Below, one piece after another: positions 42,624-51,592 of a stretch of 64,000 nucleotides of DNA. Below the pieces are notes generated by a model, which saw nothing but the letters and a program-made list of their open reading frames with translations, was not told where the DNA came from and did not search any database. Origin of the DNA: an uncultured Clostridia bacterium (GTDB lineage: Bacteria; Bacillota; Clostridia; Christensenellales; UBA3700); assembly GCA_937880755.1 (NCBI GenBank), contig CALGRX010000023.1, positions 8,580-72,579 on the forward strand, written 5' to 3'. How positions within the stretch are numbered: position 1 is the first letter of the stretch; every line of letters begins with the position of its first letter. Position numbers and translations under genes: made by a program.

Positions 42624-44087
42624 ATGAAAACGGTTTTTCTTGCAATCAATTCTCAATACGTTCACACCTTGCTTGCGCCGAGGTATCTCAAAGCCAACAG
42701 TTCGCTACCGGTAGAGATAATCGAAACCAACGTCAATACGCAGTTGTCTACGCTCTTTGCGCAGTTGTATAGCCTCAAACCCGACGTAGTGGCGATAAGC
42801 TGTTATATCTTCAATATTGCCTTCGTAGACAGGCTTTTGCAAGATATCAGACTGTATTTGCCTAAGGTCAAGATAATATTGGGGGGATACGAGGTGGCTT
42901 TTGACACAGACGAATACTTGGACGTAGCCGATTATATCATCAAGGGCGAGGGCGACTTTGTGTTCGGACGGCTCTTGCAAGACATAGAGAGCGGACGAGG
43001 CGAGTACCCCAAGATTATCGAGGCGGGTCAGGTAGAAAATCTCGACGATATCGTCAGTCCTTACGACGACGAGTACGCCTCTATGGGCGACACGAGGATA
43101 CTCTATATGGAGAGTAGCAGAGGTTGTCCTTATAGATGCAGTTATTGTATGTCGGGAGGGACTAAGCCTCGCACCTTTTCTTTGGAGAGGACTTTCGACG
43201 ACTATCGCAAGTTGATGAAATATAATCCTCGTCAAATCAAAATGGTAGACCGCACTTTCAACTTTGACGTCAAGAGAGCCACCAAAATCTTCGCTTGGCT
43301 GATAGACAATTACGGCGATAGCAACACCAATTTTCACTTCGAGATGGCGCCCGAGCTATTTGACGAAGAGATGTTTACCACCCTTGCTAGAGCCAAAAAG
43401 GGCTTGTTCCAATTCGAGATAGGGGTGCAGTCTTTCAACGCCGAGACGCTCTCCGCCGTGGGTAGGAACGCCAACGTGGAGAGGATTGCATACAACCTCG
43501 CTCGGCTCAAAGCAATGGGCAATATCCATATCCATACCGACCTTATCGCAGGCTTACCTCACGAGGACTACGACAGCTTCGTCAAGGGCTTTGACAGACT
43601 GTACGAGATGGGCGGAGATAATTTGCAACTCGGTTTCCTCAAAGTGCTCAAAGGCTCTAGATTGGCTAGCGAGGGCGAGGGGTATATAATAGGTACTTTG
43701 CCACCTTACGAAATCGTATCTTCGCCTTACTTGACGTATGACCAAATATTGCAACTCAAGACTTGCGAGAGCGCGCTGGAGAGGTATCACAATAGTGGAA
43801 GATTTAAGACCTGTATCGACTTTTTGATACCAAAATACTATTCGCCGTACGCATTTTTTTACGGGTTGGGAGAGTATATTGCCAACCGCCGCGGCGAGCA
43901 AACGGCAATCTCCGCTACCGCTCAATGCGACCTATTGTGGCAATACGTGTACGACAATCCACCGCCAATCCTCGACGACGAGCAATCGAAATCAGAATTT
44001 TTCAACCGCCTCGAAGAGTATATTCAAACCGACTTCAAACTGTGTGGCAACGCCCGCAAGTGGCACCGCCACGACAACAAAAACTGA
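42624..44087 (+). CDS. B12-binding radical SAM protein (DUF4080 type)
   Basis: 487 aa. The N-terminal cobalamin-binding-like Rossmann domain (VFLAINSQYVHTLLAPRYL, VVAISCYIFNIAFVD, KIILGGYEVAFD) is followed by the radical SAM core with the CxxxCxxC cluster in SSRGCPYRCSYCMSGG (about residues 166-182), and then a C-terminal DUF4080-like region. Such proteins methylate or rearrange unreactive carbons; the substrate is unknown. The open frame extends upstream, but the ATG at 42624 fits both the protein N-terminus and the promoter six bases away. Terminator GAGCC-GAAA-GGCTC with T6 at 44086-44107. Confidence 0.87.
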   Translation: MKTVFLAINSQYVHTLLAPRYLKANSSLPVEIIETNVNTQLSTLFAQLYSLKPDVVAISCYIFNIAFVDRLLQDIRLYLPKVKIILGGYEVAFDTDEYLDVADYIIKGEGDFVFGRLLQDIESGRGEYPKIIEAGQVENLDDIVSPYDDEYASMGDTRILYMESSRGCPYRCSYCMSGGTKPRTFSLERTFDDYRKLMKYNPRQIKMVDRTFNFDVKRATKIFAWLIDNYGDSNTNFHFEMAPELFDEEMFTTLARAKKGLFQFEIGVQSFNAETLSAVGRNANVERIAYNLARLKAMGNIHIHTDLIAGLPHEDYDSFVKGFDRLYEMGGDNLQLGFLKVLKGSRLASEGEGYIIGTLPPYEIVSSPYLTYDQILQLKTCESALERYHNSGRFKTCIDFLIPKYYSPYAFFYGLGEYIANRRGEQTAISATAQCDLLWQYVYDNPPPILDDEQSKSEFFNRLEEYIQTDFKLCGNARKWHRHDNKN

Positions 44088-44107
44088 GCCGAAAGGCTCT
44101 CTTTTTT
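44086..44107 (+). terminator. Terminator of the radical SAM gene
   Basis: GAGCC-GAAA-GGCTC tetraloop hairpin, starting inside the stop codon, followed by TCTTTTTT. Confidence 0.85.
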
Positions 44108-44121
44108 ATTCAAAATGGCTA

Positions 44122-44150
44122 TTGCAATAAGTAATAAAATGTGCTACCAT
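44122..44150 (+). promoter_or_regulatory. Promoter of the 44169 gene
   Basis: TTGCAA at 44122-44127, 17-base spacer, TACCAT at 44145-44150. AGGAG follows, ahead of the ATG at 44169. Confidence 0.55.
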
Positions 44151-44168
44151 AGAATTAGGAGAAATGGT

Positions 44169-44970
44169 ATGGAAAAATCAACAAAACATACGATAAACAT
44201 ATTGGTTACTGTAGCAGTTGTGATTTTGGCTATTAAGTTGCTATTGTTATTGTTGCCAATGTTAGGTTCTCCAAATTTTGGCTTTATTGAAAAAATAAAC
44301 GATAAATATTGCTTTTTTAGAGCGGAAATTGACGAATTGATGGACAACGTAATCAAAGAAGACGCGTATGGCAGAGTATTGATATCCACGGGCAATATTG
44401 CCGACCTCAATCCCGAAACGGGCAAAGAATGCATTATCGTGTATTCTATTCACGTACTCAACGAGCACGAAACACTCTCAAAGCATATTCCAAAAGTATA
44501 CTACTACGTAGCGTATGAGGACAATACCGATAGCGAGGGATTCAAACAGTTCCTCCAAGACAATCATTGGGGAGAAAACCCAAGATTTATAGATTATAAG
44601 TATAAGAGTTACGGCTACCCGACAGATGCTATCGACAAGCAACTATTGGATAGCCATGGCGGTATTGACGATAGTATTTTATTATACCGCCAATGAAGAA
44701 TATATCCAAAATACCGTTGACGAAAACATTGTCTTGCTAAAGCATTATAATAGTAGAAAAAACTACGTAATCATCGGCATATACGTAAACCCCGACGACC
44801 ATAAGTTGTACGCAGTGGCAACCGACTACAACGACCTTGACAACGTGTTTACCGTGCACAAAGAATTGAATTATGACAATCTAGTGCAAGATATCGAAGA
44901 CTTCAAAGAGCAAGTGGACTATGAAGATAGTTACGTGTTCTATGATAGTCAATGGAATACAAAATACTAA
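44169..44970 (+). pseudogene. Frameshifted member of an unknown membrane-anchored family
   Basis: The first part (175 codons) has one helix (INILVTVAVVILAIKLLLLL) and a soluble domain with YGRVLISTGNIADLNPETG, IPKVYYYVAYEDNTDSEGFK and QFLQDNHWGE. It ends early at 44696. A frame shifted by one base takes over near 44680 as FYYTANEEYIQNTVDENIVL and runs to 44970 (FKEQVDYEDSYVFYDSQWNT). The neighbouring gene at 45040 is an unbroken paralogue of the whole, which shows that the two pieces belong together. One missing T in the TATTTTATTAT stretch would explain it. Family and function are not recognised. Confidence 0.72.
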
Positions 44971-45039
44971 TTAAATGCTAAGACATATCAAATTGTCGAA
45001 TTGGCTCGATAGGCTCAACTAAATACGCAAGGGTGAGAT

Positions 45040-45906
45040 ATGGCGGAAAGAATAAAACATATATATAGACTTATTTCAAGACGCGTGAGAATTGCGGCAA
45101 CTTGCGTGGTTATTTTAATTTTAGTTGGTTTTGCGGTTATTTTTCTTATTGGACGGACAACGAGAGAAAGAGATGAGTTATCTTATTACGATTTGACAAG
45201 CGAGATAGAAGATAGTTGCATATTAGATTTTTGCGACGAAATTGGCGAGGAGAATATTATCGACCAAGACAAATACGGTAGGATACTCGTATCCTCTGGC
45301 AATATCGCCGAGCGAAACTCTATCTCGTCACAAGACACCGTGATAGCATATATGGTTTTGTTGCCCTCGGGTGGTTATTACTATTTCAAGCATCTACCTA
45401 ACGTGTACTATTTAGTAACGTGCGAAGACAACGTGGATGGCGAAGAGTTTAGGCAATTCTTGAGCGACAATCATTGGGGAGAAGAACTGTCCGCTACGAT
45501 AGACCAATACGTGTCTTTCGGTTATCCCTATCACTTGATGGATAGAGAGTTGCTCGATACTCACGAGGGCTTCAAATACTATGATTACATAGATGACGCA
45601 TACGAATACGTCAAGCAAAATATATGTGCCGACATAGTACAACTCAACACTATCCCAAGTTACAAAGACTACAAGTTGATGAGCGCGTATATCAACAAAG
45701 ACGACGGCAATCTCTACGTGGTGATTAGCGACTGCAACGACCTTGACGATATCACATATTCCAATTATCTCATCAGGTACGACCACTTCCGTGAGGACGT
45801 GGAGAGTATCAAGGAGACAGTCGATTGGGTCAACGAATGTAAGATTTTTGACAAGGAATGGAACTGCGTCTACGAACAAGGTATGGATGCGATACGCATA
45901 TCCTAA
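45040..45906 (+). CDS. Membrane-anchored protein of unknown family (paralogue of 44169)
   Basis: 288 aa. One N-terminal helix (VRIAATCVVILILVGFAVIF) leaves an acidic domain outside the cytoplasm. Segments shared with the neighbour are YGRILVSSGNIAERN, LPNVYYLVTCEDNVDGEEFR then QFLSDNHWGEE, SFGYPYHLMDRELLDTHEG, and SDCNDLDDI. The layout suggests two similar halves around the conserved NHWGE. No catalytic motif is recognised. AGGGTGAG precedes the ATG at 45040. Tandem duplication with decay of one copy is the simplest history. A terminator follows at 45955. Confidence 0.65.
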   Translation: MAERIKHIYRLISRRVRIAATCVVILILVGFAVIFLIGRTTRERDELSYYDLTSEIEDSCILDFCDEIGEENIIDQDKYGRILVSSGNIAERNSISSQDTVIAYMVLLPSGGYYYFKHLPNVYYLVTCEDNVDGEEFRQFLSDNHWGEELSATIDQYVSFGYPYHLMDRELLDTHEGFKYYDYIDDAYEYVKQNICADIVQLNTIPSYKDYKLMSAYINKDDGNLYVVISDCNDLDDITYSNYLIRYDHFREDVESIKETVDWVNECKIFDKEWNCVYEQGMDAIRIS

Positions 45907-45954
45907 CGTGCTAAATTACGCATAAGAGAGTTAAAATTGACTACTTCAATATTT

Positions 45955-45982
45955 CCCCACGCAAGTCGTGGGGATTTTTTTT
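45955..45982 (+). terminator. Terminator of the 45040 gene
   Basis: CCCCACG-CAAGT-CGTGGGG stem followed by ATTTTTTTT. Confidence 0.9.
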
Positions 45983-46001
45983 GCAATTTTTTCAAAAACT
46001 A

Positions 46002-46030
46002 TTGACAAGGATAAAAAACGAGAATATAAT
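46002..46030 (+). promoter_or_regulatory. Promoter of the metal-efflux operon
   Basis: TTGACA at 46002-46007, 17-base spacer, TATAAT at 46025-46030, immediately upstream of the operator. Confidence 0.85.
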
Positions 46031-46036
46031 ATCAAT

Positions 46037-46056
46037 AGTTGAATATTTATTCAACT
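46037..46056. promoter_or_regulatory. ArsR/SmtB-type operator
   Basis: Perfect palindrome AGTTGAATATTTATTCAACT with nine-base arms, containing the TTGAA-N6-TTCAA core known from SmtB/CadC sites. It starts seven bases after the -10, so bound repressor would block transcription of its own operon. Confidence 0.78.
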
Positions 46057-46083
46057 GTTAGTCGAATAAATAGAAAAGGAAGT

Positions 46084-46452
46084 ATGGAAATGGAAAAATT
46101 CAACGAAGAAGAAGTATGCCAATGCTCTCACGTGCACGACGAGGCGGTAGCCAACGCTTATAGCCATATGCCGAGCGAGGACGAACTCTACGAAGTAGCG
46201 GAACTCTTCAAGGTATTCGGCGATAGCACGAGGGTGAGGATTTTGGCGGGACTATTCAGTCAAGAGATGTGCGTATGCGACATTGCCTCGTTGCTCGGTA
46301 TGACCAAATCGGCTATATCGCACCAACTGAGGGTGCTAAGACAGACCAAACTCGTCAAGAGTAGAAAGAGTGGCAAAGAGGTCTTCTATAGTTTGGCGGA
46401 CGACCATATCAAGAGCATTTTTGCCCTTGCGATAGAACATATCAACGAATAA
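46084..46452 (+). CDS. ArsR/SmtB-family metal-sensing repressor (CadC-like)
   Basis: 122 aa winged helix-turn-helix repressor. ELFKVFGDSTRVRILAGLFS, CVCDIASLLGMTKSAISHQL and RVLRQTKLVKSRKSGKEVFY are the ArsR core. Possible metal ligands are the N-terminal CQCSHVHDE, the Cys pair in MCVCDIA (alpha-3N site type) and the C-terminal DDHIKSIFALAIEH (alpha-5 type). The metal is likely Cd, Pb or Zn rather than As. It heads the operon with an HMA protein and a P-type ATPase, and the operator lies just upstream. The ATG at 46084 follows AAAGGAAG. Confidence 0.9.
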   Translation: MEMEKFNEEEVCQCSHVHDEAVANAYSHMPSEDELYEVAELFKVFGDSTRVRILAGLFSQEMCVCDIASLLGMTKSAISHQLRVLRQTKLVKSRKSGKEVFYSLADDHIKSIFALAIEHINE

Positions 46453-46476
46453 AACCAACGAAAAAAGGAGAAAAAT

Positions 46477-46692
46477 ATGAAAAAAGTATATCGTGTCAAC
46501 AATCTTTGTTGCGGTAATTGTGCAAGAAAAATAGAAGAAAAGATATCCGCCTTAGACGGCGTGCAAGAGTGTAGACTCAACTTTATGACGCTCAGGCTCA
46601 CCATAGTCAGCGAGGACGGTAGAGAGGACGAAGTGTTGGACAACGCCAAAAAAATTGCCAAAAAGATAGAGCCGGAGTGTGAGATTGTATGA
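46477..46692 (+). CDS. Heavy-metal-associated (HMA) domain protein
   Basis: 71 aa single HMA domain with the metal-binding CxxC in VNNLCCGNCARKIEEKI. It serves as a metallochaperone or detached N-terminal domain. The adjacent ATPase starts within its last four bases (ATGA) and lacks its own HMA, so the two genes look like a split version of CadA. AAAGGAG precedes the ATG. Confidence 0.88.
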   Translation: MKKVYRVNNLCCGNCARKIEEKISALDGVQECRLNFMTLRLTIVSEDGREDEVLDNAKKIAKKIEPECEIV

Positions 46693-48539
46693 GCAAACAG
46701 CAAAAACAACTGACAAGAATTATCGTTGCGGTAGTTTTGCTTGCCGTTATGATGATACTCACGCGTTTCGTTGATGTTAACGTCATTATAGAGGCTTTGT
46801 GTTATCTCGTTGCCTATATTCTCGTAGGTATAGACGTCGTTTGGCGGGCCGTGAGAGGTGTATTTAGAGGACAGTGGCTGGACGAAAACTTTTTGATGAC
46901 GGTAGCGACAATAGGCGCGTTTATCATAGGTGATTACGCCGAAGCCGTGGCGGTAATGGCGTTTTATCAAGTGGGCGAATATTTTCAAGACAAAGCCGTC
47001 GGCAAGGCGCGCAAGTCGATAGGCGATCTCGTTGCCGTGCAGAGCAATACCGCCACCATGATACGCGACGGCGAGTACGTTGTCGTGGACAGCCAAGAGG
47101 TGCAGATAGGCGACCTTTTACTTGTTCGCAAGGGGGAAGCAATACCCGTGGACGGTGTGCTAAAAGACGAGTACGCAATGCTCGATTGTAAGGCTTTGAC
47201 GGGCGAGAGCGTGCCCGTTGACGTGTCAAAAAACGCCGAGGTGCTCAGCGGTAGCGTCAATTTAGGCGACGCATTCGTTATGCAAGCCACCAAAGTATTT
47301 GAGGACAGTACGGTAGCCAAGATTTTGGAATTGGTGGAAAACGCCTCCGACAAAAAGGCAAAAACCGAGAAATTTATATCCAAATTCGCCCGCATTTACA
47401 CCCCCGTCGTAGTGGGACTTGCGGTGCTTATATCGGTAATTCCGCCACTTGTGGACGGAGAGTGGAAGACTTGGGTTATCCGCGGACTTACCTTTTTGAC
47501 GGTATCGTGTCCGTGCGCCCTCGTCATATCCATACCGCTGACGTTCTTTGCGGGCATAGGCGCTTGTTCGTCGTACGGAGTGCTGGTCAAGGGTAGCAAC
47601 GTGTTAGAAACTCTAGACAAAGTGCAAGTAGTCGTGTGCGACAAGACGGGTACGCTCACCACGGGCGAGTTTGGCGTAACGGGGGTAGAGCCTAAGGAGC
47701 GAGCCGAGCAAATTCTTGCCATTGCGGGGCAAATAGAGAGCGTGAGCAATCACGCCATTGCAAGGGCAATAACCAAGGCAAGCGGACAAAAGTCGTGCGA
47801 TTGGCAGGTGCAAGAGATAGCGGGCAAGGGCATGGTAGCCAATAAGGACGGACAAACCGCCGTAGTGGGTAAACTATCTTTACTTGCCGAGCATGGCGTA
47901 GAGCAGTTGCCTCAAGAAGAAAACGCAGGCGAAATCTTCGTAGCGTTAGAGGGCAAATTCTTGGGCAAAATCGTAGTCAAAGACACTATCAAGTCCAACG
48001 CAAAGCAGTTCGTAGACGATATGCACGCCTATAATATCCCCGTAATTATGTTGACGGGAGATTCGGGATATTCCGCTAAGCTAGTGGCAAGTACCGTGGG
48101 TGTGGACGATTGCAGATATTCATTGTTGCCGGCTGATAAGGTGGAAGAAATGGAAAAGATCGCCTCGGACGGCAAGGTCGTAGCCTTCGTGGGCGACGGC
48201 ATCAACGACGCTCCTTCGCTTATGCGTGCCGACGTAGGTATAGCTATGGGCGGAATAGGTAGCGATAGCGCCATAGAGAGTAGCGATATCGTCTTAGTGC
48301 ACGATGACCTTGGCGCAATAGTCAAAGCCAAAAAGATAGCGCGCAAAGTTACGGGTATTGCCAAACAAAATATCGTATTTGCATTGGCTGTCAAAGTTCT
48401 CGCGTTGATTTTGTCGGCGCTCGGCTTGGTAGGTATGTGGATAGCCGTCATTGCCGACGTGGGCGTGGCTCTGGTTGCTATTGCCAACGCGATGAGAGCG
48501 GGTAGGCTAAAAGGCAAATCGCAACTCAAATCTAACTAA
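46689..48539 (+). CDS. P1B-type heavy-metal ATPase (Cd/Zn/Pb exporter, CadA-like)
   Basis: 616 aa. All P-type motifs are present: LTGESVPV (actuator, TGE), TVSCPCALVISIPL (membrane CPC metal site), DKTGTLTTGEF (phosphorylation Asp) and VGDGINDAPSLMRADVG. The final helix VIADVGVALVAIANAMRAG has the Asp typical of the P1B-2 Zn/Cd/Pb class. No N-terminal HMA domain: it is encoded separately just upstream. Predicted to expel toxic divalent metals under control of the ArsR-type repressor. A terminator follows. Confidence 0.93.
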   Translation: MSKQQKQLTRIIVAVVLLAVMMILTRFVDVNVIIEALCYLVAYILVGIDVVWRAVRGVFRGQWLDENFLMTVATIGAFIIGDYAEAVAVMAFYQVGEYFQDKAVGKARKSIGDLVAVQSNTATMIRDGEYVVVDSQEVQIGDLLLVRKGEAIPVDGVLKDEYAMLDCKALTGESVPVDVSKNAEVLSGSVNLGDAFVMQATKVFEDSTVAKILELVENASDKKAKTEKFISKFARIYTPVVVGLAVLISVIPPLVDGEWKTWVIRGLTFLTVSCPCALVISIPLTFFAGIGACSSYGVLVKGSNVLETLDKVQVVVCDKTGTLTTGEFGVTGVEPKERAEQILAIAGQIESVSNHAIARAITKASGQKSCDWQVQEIAGKGMVANKDGQTAVVGKLSLLAEHGVEQLPQEENAGEIFVALEGKFLGKIVVKDTIKSNAKQFVDDMHAYNIPVIMLTGDSGYSAKLVASTVGVDDCRYSLLPADKVEEMEKIASDGKVVAFVGDGINDAPSLMRADVGIAMGGIGSDSAIESSDIVLVHDDLGAIVKAKKIARKVTGIAKQNIVFALAVKVLALILSALGLVGMWIAVIADVGVALVAIANAMRAGRLKGKSQLKSN

Positions 48540-48582
48540 AATTTAGATTTTAGACGCAATCCAACGAGTTTAACTCGCAATA

Positions 48583-48609
48583 ATCATCCCCGAATTGGGG
48601 ATGATTTTT
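48583..48609 (+). terminator. Terminator of the metal-efflux operon
   Basis: ATCATCCCC/GGGGATGAT stem followed by five T residues. Confidence 0.88.
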
Positions 48610-48712
48610 GTCGTAATGAGTGGTTTTTGCCGACCTATCGCTATTATCAGGGTTGATTGCAATATTCGCGCGTGGTTTTTTGGGAAATTTGTGCTAAAAT
48701 GTCGCAATAGCC

Positions 48713-48741
48713 TTGACATTTTCTATTACTTATTTTATCAT
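48713..48741 (+). promoter_or_regulatory. Promoter of the ilv operon
   Basis: TTGACA at 48713-48718, 17-base spacer, TATCAT at 48736-48741. Only about 26 bases separate it from ilvB, so no T-box or peptide attenuator fits in the leader. Confidence 0.78.
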
Positions 48742-48767
48742 ATTATGTAAGTAAATTAGGAGTAATT

Positions 48768-50426
48768 ATGAAAATCAACGGTTCTCAAGTAATTGTCGAA
48801 ACGCTTATCGAGCAAGGCGTAGATACCATTTTCGGTTATCCGGGTGGTTCGGTACTCAACATATACGACGCTTTGTATCTCAATCAGGAGCGTATTACTC
48901 ACGTTATCACGGCGCACGAGCAAGGCGCCGCGCACGCAGCCGACGGCTATGCAAGAGCTACGGGCAAGGTGGGCGTTTGTCTTGCTACCTCGGGTCCGGG
49001 AGCTACCAACCTCGTTACGGGTATCGCTACGGCTTATATGGATAGCGTGCCGATGGTTGCCATTACAGGCAACGTCGGTCAGAGTTTGATTGGACTAGAT
49101 TCTTTCCAAGAAGTATATATTGCGGGCATAGTTATGCCTATCACCAAGCACAGCTTCGTCGTCAGAAACGTGGACGAATTGCACGAGACTTTGAGAGAAG
49201 CCTTCCGCATTGCAATGAGTGGCAGACCAGGGCCCGTTCTCGTGGATATTCCTAAGGACATCACCGCCGCAATGACGGAGTTTACCGCTATGCCTAAGGT
49301 CGAGCCAACCCCTGCGGTTGCACCCGACGCCAAGTCTATCGAGCAAGCCGTGGAGCTTATCAATCAAGCTAAGAGACCTGCCGTTTTGTTTGGCGGTGGC
49401 GTAGGACTCAGCGGAGCGGAGAAGGTACTGCTCGAGTTTATCAACAAGGCTGAGATTCCGGCTTGTCACACTCTTATGGCAGCGGGCGTTTTGGGTTACG
49501 GCGAAAGACTCAATCTAGGACTTGTAGGCATGCACGGCTCTATGTCGGCGGGCAAAACGCTTGCCAATGCAGACCTCGTCATAGCTATCGGTACGCGTTT
49601 TAGCGATAGAGTTGCTACCGACAAGGCGCATTTTGCCACCAAAGCCAAAATCATACATATCGACGTCGACGCTGCGGAAATCAACAAAAACGTCCCTTGC
49701 GATTGCGCAATAATAGGAGACGTCAAGGACGCGCTCAACGCAATGCTTCCTAATATTAGAGAGGCAAAGCGCCAAGAGTGGCTTGCGCAGATAGCCGAGT
49801 GGCAGAAGTTTGACTACAAGCCTAAGAATATTGAGGGCGTGCTCAGACCTCACCAAGTTATGCAAGCAATCAACGAGGCAATAGGCGAAGACGGCATCAT
49901 AGTTACCGACGTCGGTCAACACCAAATGTGGGCTGCTCAATACGGCAAGAGAGTCAAACCTCGTTCTTTCCTCACCTCGGGCGGTCTCGGCACTATGGGT
50001 TACGGCTACGGAGCGGCTATCGGCGCGCAGTACGCTTTCCCTAATCGCAAGGTTGCGCTTTGCACGGGTGACGGCTGTTTCCACATGAACCTCAACGAGC
50101 TTTGCACCAGCGTCAAGTATAATTTGCCGATCGTTACTATCGTATTCAACAACCAAGTTTTGGGTATGGTAAGACAATGGCAGACGCAGTTCTACAGCAA
50201 GAGATATTCTTCCACGACTCTCGAGAGGGCAACCGACTACGTTGCGCTTGCCGAGGCTTTCGGTGCGGTAGGATATAGAGCAACCACCTTAGAAGAGTTG
50301 CAAGACGCGCTCGCTAAGGCTTTCGCTACCGGTAGACCTTGCGTTATCGACGCGGTAATCGACAGGGACGAAAAGGTATTGCCTATGATACCGGCAGGCA
50401 AGACCATAGACGAAATTATTATGTAA
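48768..50426 (+). CDS. ilvB: Acetolactate synthase, catalytic subunit
   Basis: Thiamine-diphosphate enzyme that condenses pyruvate with pyruvate or 2-oxobutyrate for valine/leucine and isoleucine. The 552 aa show the N-terminal active-site Glu segment (FGYPGGSVLNIYDAL, HEQGAAHAADGYARATGKVG), a central FAD-binding-type domain, and the ThDP motif GDG...N (CTGDGCFHMNLNELCTS, about residues 428-447). The regulatory subunit ilvN normally follows, but here the next gene is ilvC. AGGAG at 48756-48760 sets the start. Confidence 0.95.
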   Translation: MKINGSQVIVETLIEQGVDTIFGYPGGSVLNIYDALYLNQERITHVITAHEQGAAHAADGYARATGKVGVCLATSGPGATNLVTGIATAYMDSVPMVAITGNVGQSLIGLDSFQEVYIAGIVMPITKHSFVVRNVDELHETLREAFRIAMSGRPGPVLVDIPKDITAAMTEFTAMPKVEPTPAVAPDAKSIEQAVELINQAKRPAVLFGGGVGLSGAEKVLLEFINKAEIPACHTLMAAGVLGYGERLNLGLVGMHGSMSAGKTLANADLVIAIGTRFSDRVATDKAHFATKAKIIHIDVDAAEINKNVPCDCAIIGDVKDALNAMLPNIREAKRQEWLAQIAEWQKFDYKPKNIEGVLRPHQVMQAINEAIGEDGIIVTDVGQHQMWAAQYGKRVKPRSFLTSGGLGTMGYGYGAAIGAQYAFPNRKVALCTGDGCFHMNLNELCTSVKYNLPIVTIVFNNQVLGMVRQWQTQFYSKRYSSTTLERATDYVALAEAFGAVGYRATTLEELQDALAKAFATGRPCVIDAVIDRDEKVLPMIPAGKTIDEIIM

Positions 50427-50453
50427 TCAACACATTTATTGGAGGATAAATAA

Positions 50454-51449
50454 ATGATTAAAAAATATTATGATACAGATTGTGATCTCAAAGTTCTTGA
50501 CGGCAAAACCGTTGCAGTTATCGGTTTCGGCTCCCAAGGACACGCTCATGCAATGAACCTTGCAGAAAGTGGCGTCAACGTAGTAGTTGGTTTGCGTCCG
50601 GGCAGTAAGCACGAAGAAAAGGCTAAGAAAGCAGGTCTTAAGGTTATGCCTGTTGCCGAAGCGGCTAAGGCGGGCGACTTGGTAATGATGCTCGTTCCTG
50701 ACGAACTTTGCGCAGATATCTACAACGAGCAAGTTGCACCTTATATGAAAGACGGCGATGTTCTTATGTTCGCACACGGTCTTTCTATTCACTTCAACCT
50801 CATCAAACCTGCAGCCAATATCGACGTAATTATGGTTGCTCCTAAGGGACCGGGACACACCGTTCGTAGCCAATACGTAGAGGGTAAAGGCGTTCCTTCC
50901 CTTATCGCTATCCAACAAGACTACACCGGTAAGGCAAAAGATTACGCTTTGGCTTACGCAAGCGGTATCGGCGCAGGCAGAGCAGGTATCTTGGAGACCA
51001 CCTTTAGAGAAGAGACCGAGACCGACCTCTTCGGCGAGCAAGCAGTTCTTTGCGGCGGCGTAACGGAATTGATGAAAGCAGGCTTCGACACCTTGGTTGA
51101 GGCAGGTTATGCCCCTGAGATGGCTTACTTCGAGTGTATCCACGAGATGAAACTCATCGTTGACCTCATCAACAGCGGTGGCTTCGGCAAGATGAGATAT
51201 TCTATCTCCAACACTGCGGAATACGGCGACTATCGTACCGGCAAGAGACTTATCACCGAGGCTACTCGTAAAGAGATGAAACAAGTACTTAGAGAGATTC
51301 AAGACGGTACTTTCGTAAGCGAATGGATGACCGAGAACAAGAGCGGTAGATGCGCTCACTTCCTCGCTACCCGTCGTCTCGAAGCAGAGCATCCACTTGA
51401 GAAAGTGGGCGCAGAATTGCGTGAGATGATGAGCTGGCTCAAGAAATAA
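50454..51449 (+). CDS. ilvC: Ketol-acid reductoisomerase
   Basis: Isomerises and reduces acetolactate or acetohydroxybutyrate with NAD(P)H and Mg2+. The 331 aa class I form has the Rossmann motif [20 protein letters not shown], the cofactor loop [12 protein letters not shown], and the helical C-terminal domain with Mg ligands ([32 protein letters not shown]). TTGGAGGA precedes the ATG at 50454, 27 bases after ilvB. Confidence 0.97.
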   Translation: MIKKYYDTDCDLKVLDGKTVAVIGFGSQGHAHAMNLAESGVNVVVGLRPGSKHEEKAKKAGLKVMPVAEAAKAGDLVMMLVPDELCADIYNEQVAPYMKDGDVLMFAHGLSIHFNLIKPAANIDVIMVAPKGPGHTVRSQYVEGKGVPSLIAIQQDYTGKAKDYALAYASGIGAGRAGILETTFREETETDLFGEQAVLCGGVTELMKAGFDTLVEAGYAPEMAYFECIHEMKLIVDLINSGGFGKMRYSISNTAEYGDYRTGKRLITEATRKEMKQVLREIQDGTFVSEWMTENKSGRCAHFLATRRLEAEHPLEKVGAELREMMSWLKK

Positions 51450-51461
51450 CAGGCTATTTTT

Positions 51462-51592
51462 CAAGTCGCCCGACGAGGGCGACTTGACATATATCCATAT
51501 AGGAATTACGACGTTTTTACGTCCAAATAAATTGGTCGGACACAATGCTAAGTAGCTATTGTGTTTTTGCATTTTTGACAAAAGGAGTATTT
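51462..51592 (+). promoter_or_regulatory. Structured ilvC-ilvD intergenic region
   Basis: A GC-rich stem (CAAGTCGCCC/GGGCGACTTG, 51463-51487) without a T-run is followed by a second hairpin (CACAAT-GCT/AGC-T-ATTGTG, near 51541-51562) that runs into TTTTTGCATTTTT. The second looks like a partial terminator that could lower ilvD expression. AAAGGAG for ilvD comes right after. Confidence 0.45.

Noticed and set aside
50436..51581. A 381-codon open frame on the minus strand opposite ilvC
   Set aside because: Shadow of the strongly codon-biased ilvC gene; no motif and no upstream signals.
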